In this document: positions 1 to 7,600 of the stretch, piece after piece | Position numbering within the stretch: position 1 is the first letter of the stretch | How the letters are laid out: every line of letters begins with the position of its first letter | Origin: Clostridiaceae bacterium | Lineage (GTDB): Bacteria > Bacillota > Clostridia > Saccharofermentanales > DTU023 | NCBI GenBank assembly: GCA_012511735.1 | Contig: JAAZFK010000182.1 | Coordinates: 1-9,939 of the forward strand | Reading direction: 5' to 3' | DNA length: 9,939 nucleotides | Position numbers and translations under genes: made by a program | Notes under the pieces: generated by a model | What the model saw: only the letters and a program-made list of their open reading frames with translations | Databases searched by the model: none | Told to the model about the DNA's origin: nothing

Positions 1-435
1 GTCAGAAAAGGTTACTGGTCAGGCTTCTGGCTGGTATCGGCCATCTGTACTGTCACCTCTTTGATCCTGCTCTTTTTCGGCGCGCCCATTATGGCGCTCT
101 TTTTCAAGGATCCCGAAGCCTTGGCCCACGGCGCCGATTATTTGCATATCCTGTCCGCTTCACAGCTCTTGATGGGCATCCAGCTCCTGACCAGTTCCGC
201 CTTCGCCGCCCTGGGGCAGTCCCTGGTTCCTTCCCTGGTGGTCACGGGACTCATGGTTTCGCGCATACCCATGGGTTATTACCTTTCGGGGACCGCGCTC
301 GGTGTCCGGGGCATTTGGTGGTCATTTTCCATCACAACCAACCTGGCGGGTCTGGCTCTGGTCGTGGCCCTGCCCCTCTACATGCGAAGGTTGGAAAACC
401 GTCCTCTGACAGTGGCTGCATCCCGCGATCTGTAG
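1..435 (+). CDS. MATE-family multidrug/cation efflux transporter, C-terminal part (5' end outside window)
   Basis: The reading frame is open from the first base, so the gene begins upstream; 144 C-terminal residues are visible. They form several hydrophobic membrane segments. The pattern fits the second half of MATE (NorM-like) transporters: a FFKDPEALAHGADYLHIL stretch (an acidic linker followed by a helix), then a glycine-containing AFAALGQSLVPSL helix, a RIPMGYYL motif and a GVRGIWWSF motif. Known MATE proteins are inner-membrane antiporters that export drugs or metabolites using a Na+ or H+ gradient. The visible part cannot show the substrate. The C-terminus is a short charged tail. The secG promoter begins a few bases after the stop codon, so secG is probably transcribed separately. 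The call rests on motif pattern and hydropathy read by eye. A related MOP-superfamily flippase is the main alternative. Confidence 0.8.
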   Translation, partial: VRKGYWSGFWLVSAICTVTSLILLFFGAPIMALFFKDPEALAHGADYLHILSASQLLMGIQLLTSSAFAALGQSLVPSLVVTGLMVSRIPMGYYLSGTALGVRGIWWSFSITTNLAGLALVVALPLYMRRLENRPLTVAASRDL

Positions 436-469
436 GCCCGGACGCGACTTGCGGCTGATCCAGTCTTTA

Positions 470-478
470 TGCTATGAT
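470..478 (+). promoter_or_regulatory. Extended -10 promoter of secG
   Basis: TGCTATGAT is a TG-n-TATGAT extended -10 element, with the hexamer at 473-478. The best -35 candidate is TTGCGG at 449-454 with an 18-bp spacer; it is weak, as is common for extended -10 promoters. Transcription would start near 485 and give a leader of about 28 bases before the secG ATG at 513. An upstream in-frame ATG at 474 lies inside the -10 box, which argues against it as the start. Confidence 0.65.
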
Positions 479-512
479 TGTCCGGCGTGTGACGCCAAAG
501 GGGGAAACAGCA

Positions 513-770
513 ATGAAGGCTGCGCAAATTATATTCATCGTCCTCGATCTCCTGGCCTGCCTTGGCCTGATCGTGACCGTGATGATGCAGGAAAGCAAAT
601 CAAAGGGACTGGGCGTTCTTTCGGGTGACTCGGGAGCGACCGACACTTTTTACGGGAAGGCGAGAGGCCGGACCAAAGAAGGTGTTCTCAAGAAACTGAC
701 GACGGGTTTCGCCATCGCGTTCGCGGTTTTCACCCTGGTGCTTTATCTCCTGACCGGGCGCGGCGCCTGA
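513..770 (+). CDS. secG: Preprotein translocase subunit SecG
   Basis: SecG is the small accessory subunit of the SecYEG protein-export channel in the cytoplasmic membrane. The 85-residue product has two hydrophobic segments (about residues 4-25 and 62-81) joined by a short polar loop. The loop carries the family pattern MQESKSKGLGVLSG and then TFYGKARGRTKEGVLKK, matching the usual loop and the basic start of the second helix. Length is typical. I chose the ATG at 513 because AAAGGGGGA sits just upstream and because the in-frame ATG at 474 overlaps the promoter -10 box and would add a 13-residue extension (MIVRRVTPKGETA) not seen in SecG. In many Firmicutes secG is followed by rnr and smpB. 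Here an intrinsic terminator and mtaB follow instead. Confidence 0.92.
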   Translation: MKAAQIIFIVLDLLACLGLIVTVMMQESKSKGLGVLSGDSGATDTFYGKARGRTKEGVLKKLTTGFAIAFAVFTLVLYLLTGRGA

Positions 771-791
771 GCAGCTTACCCGATCGGAGAC

Positions 792-819
792 AAAAGGAGA
801 GCCTGCCGGCTCTTTTTTT
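792..819 (+). terminator. Intrinsic terminator after secG
   Basis: AGAGCC (798-803) pairs with GGCTCT (808-813) around a TGCC loop and is followed by a T-rich run to 819. The A/G-rich left flank (792-797) can extend the stem into the T-run. It lies 22 bases past the secG stop codon and upstream of mtaB. Confidence 0.85.
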
Positions 820-855
820 ATCCCGATTTTCTGATCAACCGGAGGTAATCAACTG

Positions 856-2169
856 ATGAAGTTCTCTGTCGCCTCGCTTGGCTGCAAGACCAATCAATAT
901 GAAATGGACGCGCTCTCACAGGAGCTGATCCACATGGGCCTGAAGCCGGCCCCTGCCGGCCAGGCCGCCGATCTTTATATTCTCAACACCTGTACCGTGA
1001 CAGCTGAGGCAGAGCGCAAAGCCCGCCAACTTTTCAGACGCTATCGCCGTGATAATCCGGACGCCCTGCTGGTGGCTTGCGGCTGTTTCTCACAGCGAAG
1101 TGACCTGACCGGTCTGGCGGATCTGGTGATCGGCACCAGCCTCCGGGATCGTCTGGCCGGCCTGATTCTGGAAGCGATCGAACAGAAAGTCGCCCTCCCA
1201 GTCAATTATGCGCAGCCCTGGGAGGGGCGCGCTCCTTACGAGGAACTGGGCGGGATTGCCCTTCCCTCGGAGACGCGGGCTTTTCTTAAAATTCAGGACG
1301 GCTGCGATAATCGCTGTGCTTATTGCGCCATTTGCCTGGCACGGGGGCCTGCCCGCAGCCGGACCCGGGAGAAGATCCTTGAGGAAGCCCGCCAACTGGC
1401 GGGGCAGGGGTTCACTGAGATGGTCCTTACGGGCACCAATATCAATGCCTACGGATCGGATCTGGGCAGGGGAGGTCCCGTGACGGATCTGGCCGGTCTC
1501 TTGACTGAGCTCGACCGTGTCGAGGGACTGGAAAGAATCAGGCTGGGCTCATTGGAGTCGACCACCATCACCCCTGACTTCATGGACAGGATCTCCCGGT
1601 TGGATCATCTGTGCCCCCATTTCCATCTTTCTTTGCAAAGTGGCTCCGACCGGATTCTGCGGGCCATGAGGCGGCGGGATACGACCGGTCAATACAAGGA
1701 AGCCGTCGACCGGATCCGCTCGATCTTCCCGCAGGCAGGTATTACCACGGACCTGATCGTGGGTTTCCCGGGAGAGACCGATGACGACTTCGACAGAACC
1801 CTCGAATTTTGTGAGGAGATCGGGTTTTTGAGAATTCACGTCTTTCGCTTTTCACCCCGGCCGGGCACCGCCGCCGCCTCCATGGGCGGGCAGGTTCCGG
1901 CAGGGCTTGCGGCGGACAGGGCCGGGCGATTGAGGGAGAAGGCCTCTCAATTGGCAGTCAACGCCATCCGGGAACGCCTGGGTCAGACCAGGCCCGTGCT
2001 GGTGGAACAAGTGAAACGGGATGGGCGGGTCTTAGGTTACAGCCCGGAATACATCCAGGTGATCGGCCTTCAATACGCTCAGGGCGCAGAGGCCGCAAGG
2101 CCGGGCCAAATTCGCTCCATGCGCCTCGACGGGATCGGGGAGGAGTCCGCATTGGCTGTGATTTTATGA
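856..2169 (+). CDS. mtaB: tRNA (N6-threonylcarbamoyladenosine(37)-C2)-methylthiotransferase MtaB
   Basis: MtaB is a radical-SAM enzyme that methylthiolates t6A37 to ms2t6A in ANN-decoding tRNAs. Three domains are visible in the 437 residues. The N-terminal methylthiotransferase domain (about 1-125) has the cluster cysteines C10 (SLGCKTNQYE), C46 (LNTCTVT) and C77 (GCFSQ). The radical-SAM domain (about 140-370) has C150, C154 and C157 in DGCDNRCAYC, then HFHLSLQSGSDRIL and TTDLIVGFPGETDDDF. A C-terminal TRAM-like RNA-binding segment covers about 378-437. Length is normal. A strong GGAGG at 841-845 sets the start. One oddity: the segment after the radical-SAM cysteines, usually close to IIPYARGP, reads AICLARGP here, with an extra cysteine at 160 in place of the common proline. 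I see no obvious promoter after the secG terminator. Subfamily choice (MtaB rather than MiaB or RimO) rests on the CKTNQYE and ARGPARSR motifs. Confidence 0.93.
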   Translation: MKFSVASLGCKTNQYEMDALSQELIHMGLKPAPAGQAADLYILNTCTVTAEAERKARQLFRRYRRDNPDALLVACGCFSQRSDLTGLADLVIGTSLRDRLAGLILEAIEQKVALPVNYAQPWEGRAPYEELGGIALPSETRAFLKIQDGCDNRCAYCAICLARGPARSRTREKILEEARQLAGQGFTEMVLTGTNINAYGSDLGRGGPVTDLAGLLTELDRVEGLERIRLGSLESTTITPDFMDRISRLDHLCPHFHLSLQSGSDRILRAMRRRDTTGQYKEAVDRIRSIFPQAGITTDLIVGFPGETDDDFDRTLEFCEEIGFLRIHVFRFSPRPGTAAASMGGQVPAGLAADRAGRLREKASQLAVNAIRERLGQTRPVLVEQVKRDGRVLGYSPEYIQVIGLQYAQGAEAARPGQIRSMRLDGIGEESALAVIL

Positions 2170-2190
2170 TCGTTTATCCGGCTCATGACG

Positions 2191-2199
2191 TGGTAAACT
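2191..2199 (+). promoter_or_regulatory. Possible extended -10 promoter of ireB
   Basis: TGGTAAACT reads as TG-n-TAAACT between mtaB and ireB. No convincing -35 hexamer lies 16-18 bases upstream. Transcription would start at about 2206, leaving a leader barely long enough for the ribosome binding site at 2207-2211. That makes this a tentative call. Confidence 0.35.
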
Positions 2200-2216
2200 G
2201 AACACTGGAGGTGCCT

Positions 2217-2468
2217 ATGGAAGGACAGGATACGAATCGCTTTGAGATTGGCAGCGAAAAACGGCTTGCGGCCCATCAGATCATGGCCGAGGTGATGCAG
2301 GCGCTGGAGGAGAAGGGCTACGACCCCATTAATCAGCTGGTCGGCTATTTTCTTTCAGGTGATCCGACTTACATTACCAGCCATCTGGGTGCCCGCGGGG
2401 TGATCCGCCGCCTGGAGCGCGATGAACTGCTTGAAGTCGTCATCAGAGATTACGTCGAGCGCCTCTGA
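2217..2468 (+). CDS. ireB: IreB-family regulatory phosphoprotein (UPF0297)
   Basis: The 83-residue product matches the small IreB/UPF0297 family (YrzL in Bacillus). Recognisable stretches are VMQALEEKGYDPINQLVGYF, then SGDPTYITSHLGAR and a final helix ending IRDYVERL. In enterococci IreB is a cytoplasmic target of the Ser/Thr kinase IreK and tunes cephalosporin resistance; that role is family knowledge, not shown here. The start is the ATG at 2217, 5 bases after GGAGG (2207-2211); a GTG at 2211 overlaps that site and is less likely. The 3' end overlaps ruvX. The ireB-ruvX-DUF1292 order is the conserved Firmicutes arrangement. In Bacillus alaS lies upstream; here mtaB does. Confidence 0.92.
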   Translation: MEGQDTNRFEIGSEKRLAAHQIMAEVMQALEEKGYDPINQLVGYFLSGDPTYITSHLGARGVIRRLERDELLEVVIRDYVERL

Positions 2469-2928
2469 CGCAGATCCCAAACGCGTCCTGGGGATTGACT
2501 TCGGGATGCGCCGGGTAGGGGTGGCCATCAGCGACCCCCTGCGTTTATTCGCCCGGCGGCTGGTCACTCTTGACCGCCAACGACCGGGGGCTGATGAGCC
2601 GGTCGATGAAATCGCCAGGCTATGCGCGGAGCATCAAGCCGATACCATCGTGGTCGGCTTGCCGGCCCGTACGGATGGACGGGAGTCCGAGATGGCCGAG
2701 AGGGCGTCAGCTTTCGCTGAGGCCCTGCGTCAGGCGACCGACTGTCGCGTCGAGCTCTACGATGAACGCTATACCTCCGTCCTTGCGTCCCGTGTCATTC
2801 TGGAAACAGTCAGCAAGAAGAAAAAGAGAGATAAAAGTCTGGTCGACCGCGTGGCCGCGGAGATCCTGCTTCAGGATTGGCTGGACCGGGAGAGGGGCGG
2901 GCTTACGCCAGGGACCGGCCGGTCGTGA
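2422..2928 (+). CDS. ruvX: RuvX/YqgF-family putative Holliday junction resolvase / pre-16S rRNA nuclease
   Basis: YqgF/RuvX proteins have an RNase H-like fold. They have been linked to Holliday-junction resolution and, in Escherichia coli, to 16S rRNA 5'-end maturation. The visible motifs in order are RVLGIDFGMRRVGVAISDP (residues 21-39, acidic D26), TIVVGLP (75-81), ELYDERYTS (111-119) and a C-terminal KSLVDRVAAEILLQDWLD with D142. These supply the expected acidic residues. The start is uncertain. The family normally begins only one or two residues before RVLGIDFG, but the only ordinary in-frame start codons are ATG 2422 (GGAG at 2414-2417) and TTG 2431. Either gives an extra 17-20 residue N-terminus rich in Ser, encoded inside the end of ireB. 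The 47-base overlap implies translational coupling. The stop codon TGA overlaps the next promoter. Confidence 0.9.
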   Translation: MNCLKSSSEITSSASDADPKRVLGIDFGMRRVGVAISDPLRLFARRLVTLDRQRPGADEPVDEIARLCAEHQADTIVVGLPARTDGRESEMAERASAFAEALRQATDCRVELYDERYTSVLASRVILETVSKKKKRDKSLVDRVAAEILLQDWLDRERGGLTPGTGRS

Positions 2929-2934
2929 TATAAT
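2926..2934 (+). promoter_or_regulatory. Near-consensus extended -10 promoter for the DUF1292 pair
   Basis: TGATATAAT is a perfect TG-n-TATAAT element, and its TGA is also the ruvX stop codon. No good -35 hexamer is visible. The predicted start near 2941 would place the 28-bp palindrome almost at the 5' end of the mRNA. Confidence 0.7.
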
Positions 2935-2943
2935 GCCTTGAAT

Positions 2944-2971
2944 CGCGGCGGCTACCCGGGTAGCCGCCGCG
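2944..2971 (+). repeat. Perfect 28-bp palindrome at the 5' end of the DUF1292 transcript
   Basis: The left arm CGCGGCGGCTACCC (2944-2957) and right arm GGGTAGCCGCCGCG (2958-2971) are exact reverse complements with no spacer. As RNA it would fold into a very stable GC-rich hairpin with a small CCGG-centred loop. No T-run follows (TACAAGTGAATAA), so it is not a standard terminator. It sits between the -10 box and the ribosome binding site at 2991-2995. It could be a 5' mRNA-stabilising hairpin or a binding site for a dimeric regulator. Confidence 0.85.
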
Positions 2972-3004
2972 TACAAGTGAATAATCCCTTGGAGGAATCA
3001 ATCA

Positions 3005-3367
3005 ATGAAGAATTTTCAGGTATTCTACATGCCGGAGGACGAGCACGATTGCTGCAGTGAGGAAGGCGTCGACGAGCTTTTTGACGAAGATGCCTACGTC
3101 GTTTTGACCGACACAGAAACAGGCGAGGATTACTCCTTCATCATGGCGGATACTTTTTCCCATAACGATGAGGAATATTGCGTCCTGGTCGATCCGTCCG
3201 AGGGTGACGAGGATGAGATGAGCTTGTTTTTCATGAAATTTGTGGTCGGGGACGACGGTGAGGAAGTCCTGGTCGGTCTTGAAGACGATGAGGATGAGGC
3301 GGTTTACCAGGCCTACCAGGAACTGCTGGAAGAGAGCGACGATGACGGAGAGTACCCGCAAGCATAG
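3005..3367 (+). CDS. DUF1292 domain protein, highly acidic (YrzB-like)
   Basis: The 120-residue protein has the DUF1292 pattern: AYVVLTDTETGEDYSFIMADTF (about 30-51), EEYCVLVDP (55-63) and FFMKFVVGDDGEEVLVGLED (75-94), ending in a short helix (YQAYQELLEE) like other YrzB proteins. DUF1292 has no established function. The composition is extreme, with about 42 Asp/Glu, two Lys and no Arg in 120 residues. It has no signal peptide or membrane segment, so it is probably cytosolic. A GGAGG at 2991-2995 lies 9 bases before the ATG. It sits downstream of ruvX as yrzB does in Bacillus, but has its own promoter and a 5' palindrome. The last 26 bases overlap the next gene, a second DUF1292 copy. Confidence 0.88.
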   Translation: MKNFQVFYMPEDEHDCCSEEGVDELFDEDAYVVLTDTETGEDYSFIMADTFSHNDEEYCVLVDPSEGDEDEMSLFFMKFVVGDDGEEVLVGLEDDEDEAVYQAYQELLEESDDDGEYPQA

Positions 3368-3692
3368 ACAAGCCCGTGAACGGCCGCTGAGACAAAATGA
3401 CCGGAGACGGTCGAGCGATGGTGTCCTCGCCATCCTGGTCGATGAACGAAGCGGCCGCGAATATTATGTGTCGATCCTGGACAGTTTCTCCCTGGCTGGC
3501 CAGACTTACACGGTCATGTACAACTATGAACCCGACGATGGCTCAAGGGCCAACCCTGAGGTGGTCATCATGCGTTCGTGGAAGGATGCCAACGGGGAGC
3601 ATGTCTTTTCGTCCATTACCAGCAAAAAAGAACTCGATCGCGCTTTTGAGTCTTTTTTCGAACGATATACCGACTCGATCGCCCGCCCGTAG
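3342..3692 (+). CDS. Second DUF1292-like protein with a basic N-terminal tail
   Basis: With the ATG at 3342 the product is 116 residues. From about residue 27 it follows the DUF1292 layout of its neighbour: VLAILVDERSGREYYVSILDSF, TYTVMYNYEPDDG, EVVIMRSWKDANGEHVFSSI, then a C-terminal helix ELDRAFESFFERY. The first 24 residues are strongly basic (many Arg and Lys, for example KHRQARERPLRQNDRRR) and look disordered. That is opposite in charge to the preceding protein. The frame is open further upstream, but that part is a shadow of the acidic gene. The 3342 ATG has GGAAGAG about 8 bases upstream and overlaps the first DUF1292 gene by 26 bases, a typical coupled arrangement. The two are likely diverged tandem copies. 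Function is unknown. Confidence 0.75.
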   Translation: MTESTRKHRQARERPLRQNDRRRSSDGVLAILVDERSGREYYVSILDSFSLAGQTYTVMYNYEPDDGSRANPEVVIMRSWKDANGEHVFSSITSKKELDRAFESFFERYTDSIARP

Positions 3693-3712
3693 CTGACCCG
3701 CTCCGGGCGATC
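3677..3712 (+). repeat. Inverted repeat spanning the stop of the second DUF1292 gene
   Basis: GATCGCCCG (3677-3685) and CGGGCGATC (3704-3712) are exact 9-base complements separated by 18 bases. The left arm is inside the coding end and the right arm is just before the CPBP gene. Only a short pyrimidine run (TCTGCTTT) follows, so at best it is a weak terminator or processing hairpin between the two gene blocks. Confidence 0.45.
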
Positions 3713-3720
3713 TGCTTTGG

Positions 3721-4680
3721 ATGGGGCCGCTGACCATGATGCAAATCAAAGAAGAATATGTCCACCGCGGCCAGAGCCTACCGGCTGTACCGTCACCCCC
3801 CGGGAGGCGGATCACCGCCCGTACCTTCCTTGCGCCCCTGATCCTGATGGTCTTGCATCACCTGGTCCTGAACGGCATCTCCGTCGCCCGGACCTTCACC
3901 TACCTTCTTTCCAACCCTTCAGTCGGAGCAGAACTGCAGCAAAATCCGCTTGACAGCTCCCTTCTGATGAAGATCCTGGTTGATAGCAAGGCCATGACCT
4001 ACGCTTCGCTTTTTGGCATGCTCATCCTCATCCCTGCCTACCTCTTTTATCTTTATCGTCGAAAGAAAAAGCAGACTAGTCTGATCATGCGGGAGCGGGT
4101 GTCCTGGGGCCAGACCCTGAGTGCCCTGGCGGTGATTCTGGGTGCACTGGGCCTGACCCAGTTTTGGATGGCGCTTTTATCCCTCTTTGATCCGGCTTCC
4201 TTCCTGGGTCAGCTCTTCGCGGACTATGTGGATAAGATGGTTTTCTTTGACGCCGGCGCCTCAACCTCCGTATTCGACCTGTTGGCGACCGTCCTGCTGG
4301 TTCCGCTGGGCGAAGAGCTTCTGTTCCGGGGCATCATCCAGGGTGAACTCCGAAAGAGTTTTTCTCCCGCCATCTCCGTGGTCGCGACCACGGTCCTCTT
4401 CGCGGTATTCCATCTCGATCTGATCCAGGGATCCTACGTTTTGATTGCCGGTTTGGCGCTGTCCCTGGTCTACCAGCTGACCAGGAATCTGTTGATGCCC
4501 ATCGTCATGCACATGGTTTTCAACTTGATTGGTTCAGGTTGGCTGACCCGGCTGACGGGCGCGGGGCAGGCGGCTGAGGCCATCCTTGTCTACAGCCTTT
4601 ACGGTTTTGTGCTGATCGGTCTTGGAGGTCTTCTGATTCTGCGAAAGGCCGACCGGAAACGGGACGGCTCGGCGGTGTAA
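3721..4680 (+). CDS. CPBP-family intramembrane glutamic endopeptidase (CAAX/Abi-like)
   Basis: This is a 319-residue polytopic membrane protein. It carries the three family motifs in order: EELLFRG (E198, E199, R203), FAVFH (F227 to H231) and HMVFN (H264 to N268). In the CPBP/Rce1 family these Glu and His residues form the active site within the membrane. Bacterial members include self-immunity proteins for bacteriocins and several of unknown substrate. Hydrophobic segments lie at about 34-52, 93-112, 131-156, 183-196, 217-231, 237-251 and 286-307. All catalytic motifs are intact. The ATG at 3721 has only a poor ribosome binding site, and ATGs at 3736 and 3739 are possible alternatives. The stop codon is one base before the next ATG, so it is almost certainly co-expressed with the large protein downstream. 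No bacteriocin precursor is visible nearby. Confidence 0.88.
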   Translation: MGPLTMMQIKEEYVHRGQSLPAVPSPPGRRITARTFLAPLILMVLHHLVLNGISVARTFTYLLSNPSVGAELQQNPLDSSLLMKILVDSKAMTYASLFGMLILIPAYLFYLYRRKKKQTSLIMRERVSWGQTLSALAVILGALGLTQFWMALLSLFDPASFLGQLFADYVDKMVFFDAGASTSVFDLLATVLLVPLGEELLFRGIIQGELRKSFSPAISVVATTVLFAVFHLDLIQGSYVLIAGLALSLVYQLTRNLLMPIVMHMVFNLIGSGWLTRLTGAGQAAEAILVYSLYGFVLIGLGGLLILRKADRKRDGSAV

Positions 4681-4681
4681 A

Positions 4682-7600
4682 ATGAGACGGTTCTGGTCCA
4701 TTCCCATCAGCCTGAGGCGGAGAACGGCTCTGACAGCCTCTGCCATTCTGCTGGTCATCGCGCTGGTTGTTCTGGGGATTGTCTGGCAGGCGGCCGGACT
4801 CTTGAGCAGCCGCAAGGCCTCTTTGGTCCAGGTCAGCGACAGGACGGCAAGTCAGCTGGCTCTGTCGGGTACCGGCATGAATTTGACCGGCCTTCCTGCC
4901 ACCAATCTGGTCACCAACGGTTCCTTTTCACCCATTATCCGCCATGTCCATTACTTCGCAAGTGACGGCAGGCCGGGGGAGCTCCACATCAAGATGTCGG
5001 AAGCCAGGAGCCGCGTGCCTCTGACCCAGGACTACTACACGGGCGCATCTTTTTCACTTTTCCGTGAATCACTGTCCGAGATGAAACAGATTAATCAGGG
5101 ATCCATCACCGGTTATGAGGCGGGGATCATGTCAGGCAAGCGCGGGATCTCCCTGCCGGCGGAACTGGAAGGAACCCGCTGGATGGATTTTGCGCAGCAG
5201 GATGGAACCATCTATGCCTGCGGGACAGAGGGGGCTCTGATCAAGCTGCCGCGTGACGGGGAGCCCGAACAGATGGACTTCAGGTTCAGCGTCAATCTGA
5301 CGGCCATGGCGGCAGGCAAGGAAGGCCTGCTGGCGGGTGACGCGCAGGGCAAACTCTATGCCTCGCCGGACGGCGTCAATTGGAACCTGATCATGCAGTC
5401 ACAAAGAGATTACGCCATCGGCGCCATTGAATACATCGATATCCCTGATTACGACAACGGCTTCTTCCTGGCCTCGGGGGGGCCGGGTGAGCTTTTCTTC
5501 GGTTACCCCTCAGGTATGGAACAGCTGTCCTTCCCGCTGGACGGGCAGGTGACCGCGCTGGTCAGGGCGGGGGACGGGATCATCTATGCCCTGGAGGACC
5601 AGGGGAGGGTTGCCTCTTCATCCAACGGTATCCAGTGGCAGATTGAGGAATCCCTTAGCTCCGACCAGGCCTGGCTGGCGGGCAAGGCGGGGGCCGGCTT
5701 GACTTTATTCGCGGGCAGGGGGGGCAGAATCGCCATCAAGCCCGACAAGGGGGCGGCCCGTTTTCTCGAGCCCCAGGGTATGGATGTGGGATCTGATCCA
5801 ACAGAGATCATGATTATGTCCTCCGGCAAATTCATTCTTCTGACCAGCAAGGGGGGACTTTTTTCCTCCAAGGACGGAGGCAGATCCTGGACCGGGGAGA
5901 ATCCTTTTGAGGAGAGCCGGATCGAAGGGTTTGAACTCTTTCCGACGGGTGACATTTTGCTGGCCAGGCGGGATGGCGAGCTGATCCTGGGTGAGTTGAC
6001 CGCCCAGATCCGTTTCGATCCCCCCCTGGAAGGCGGCAGCGTCGTCGCGGGCGACCTGATGACCATCAGTCTGACTGAATTGCCCGGCCTGGACACAAGT
6101 CAGGTCAGCGGGACCCTGCGAGAGGAACCGCTTCCCGCTGGTGAGTGGGCGATTTCGGGCGGGGCTTCTTTTTTGACTTCTCAAGACATTCACGCGGGCA
6201 GGGAAGGCTATGATTCAGGTGGCTCATGCGCTTTGTCGTACGACCTGCCTGATCCGGAGCTTGACAGCGAACCCATAGTGAAGGCGCTCTTTTCTATCCA
6301 TCAAGGCACGGCAACCGCGATACCTGTCAACAACCCTGACCGCTCTTACCTGAGTGCCAGGCTCACCCAGAAGCTGGATCTGTCGCGCCTGCTTGCCAGC
6401 GATGCACTTCCTTTTTACCGGCTTGAATTTGACCTGCGGACTGAGGGCGACATTGACGGGCCGGTAGAGGTATGGTTTTCGGGCTCGATGCCTGCGGTCG
6501 GTGAACTGGTCAAACATACCGGGGACGCCTGGCAGCATCGACGCTTGTCTCTTCTTTTTCCCAGGGCTCTGAAGGCTGACGACGAGATCTGGATCAATTT
6601 CGGCTTCGCGGGAAGCGGAACACTTTATCTGGATAACATCTGGTTTGGCAGGAATGACGACGCGCCGGGAGCCTTGTCCTCCTTACTGGCGGAGCAGAAG
6701 GAAGCCTGGCCGGATGTGATCCGGCTGGACGCGGTTCCGATTGGCCGTTCCGGTTACGGGGAGGAAGCCTGGTGCCTGCCGGAGGGAAGCGGACACGCCA
6801 TGGGGACAGACGAGGGCGCGCATAACCTGGGGGCGGCGCTCCAGTTCGTCGAGGCTCAGCGCGCCTCACCCTGGCTGGTTGTTGACCTGAACGTGACCGC
6901 AAGCGAGCTGGCCCACCTTGTTGAATACCTGGCCGGATCGCCCCTGTCCGCCTTCGGCAAATTGCGGTCCAGAGACGGGGCCATCGGGCGCTGGACAGAT
7001 GAATTCAACCTGATTTACATTGAGCTGACCGATTGCGGGCAGGTGCTTCCCAATGACGCCTCCCGCGCCAACTATGTGCATTGGATGATGGATCAGATCA
7101 GGGCGGCCCCGGATTTCGCCGCCATCAGAAACCAGGTTTTCTTTATCGACGCCATGCACTATGAGGATGGACGAAGTCACACCAGCGCTGATTATCACGC
7201 GGGAGACCTGCGACTTTCACAGCCCCTGGATTCCCGGCAAGCCCTGGAAGAAACCCTAAATGACTGGATTAACAGCATTCCCAGGCGGGGGACCTCGGGT
7301 GGGGTCATTGTCCCGGAGCTGATCAGATCGGTGATTTTCGACCTTCAGCCTGAGCAGCTTCGTTTGGTTGATGCGGTCGGAGCTCTGCTGGCCGATCTGG
7401 GCGACAACACGGCGCTTGCTCTGCTGGACGCCGATTATTCCGACAGGGATTATCTGCAGAAAAGAAGTGTGGCCGGATCTGCCCTGCAGGCGGTCAGGGG
7501 GCTGTCCGGCCTGCAACTGCTGGAAGAGCCCGTTCTGATTCGCAGCGGACAAGGTCCCGCAGGCCAGGAGGCGGCCGCGGGTGACCAGGAAGAGGACGAC

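Noticed and set aside
474..512. Upstream ATG extending SecG by 13 residues
   Set aside because: The codon lies within the TATGAT -10 box and lacks a ribosome binding site, while 513 has one.
2570..2941. Second plus-strand frame across ruvX
   Set aside because: It overlaps the RuvX motifs in another frame and encodes an Arg/Ser/Pro-rich sequence with no family resemblance.
3240..3341. N-terminal extension of the second DUF1292 protein
   Set aside because: This stretch is the out-of-frame reading of the acidic DUF1292 gene; its Trp/Arg/Thr-rich sequence is an artefact. The ATG at 3342 is the better start.
3721..4680. CPBP protease as a bacteriocin immunity gene
   Set aside because: No small leader peptide, bacteriocin or ABC exporter gene is visible nearby, and the gene is packed with envelope genes instead.
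5584..6096. Long open frame on the minus strand (170 codons) within the large surface-protein gene
   Set aside because: It lies wholly antisense to a continuous 1049-residue frame with coherent domains, and its Ser/Pro-rich composition is typical of a shadow frame in GC-rich DNA.
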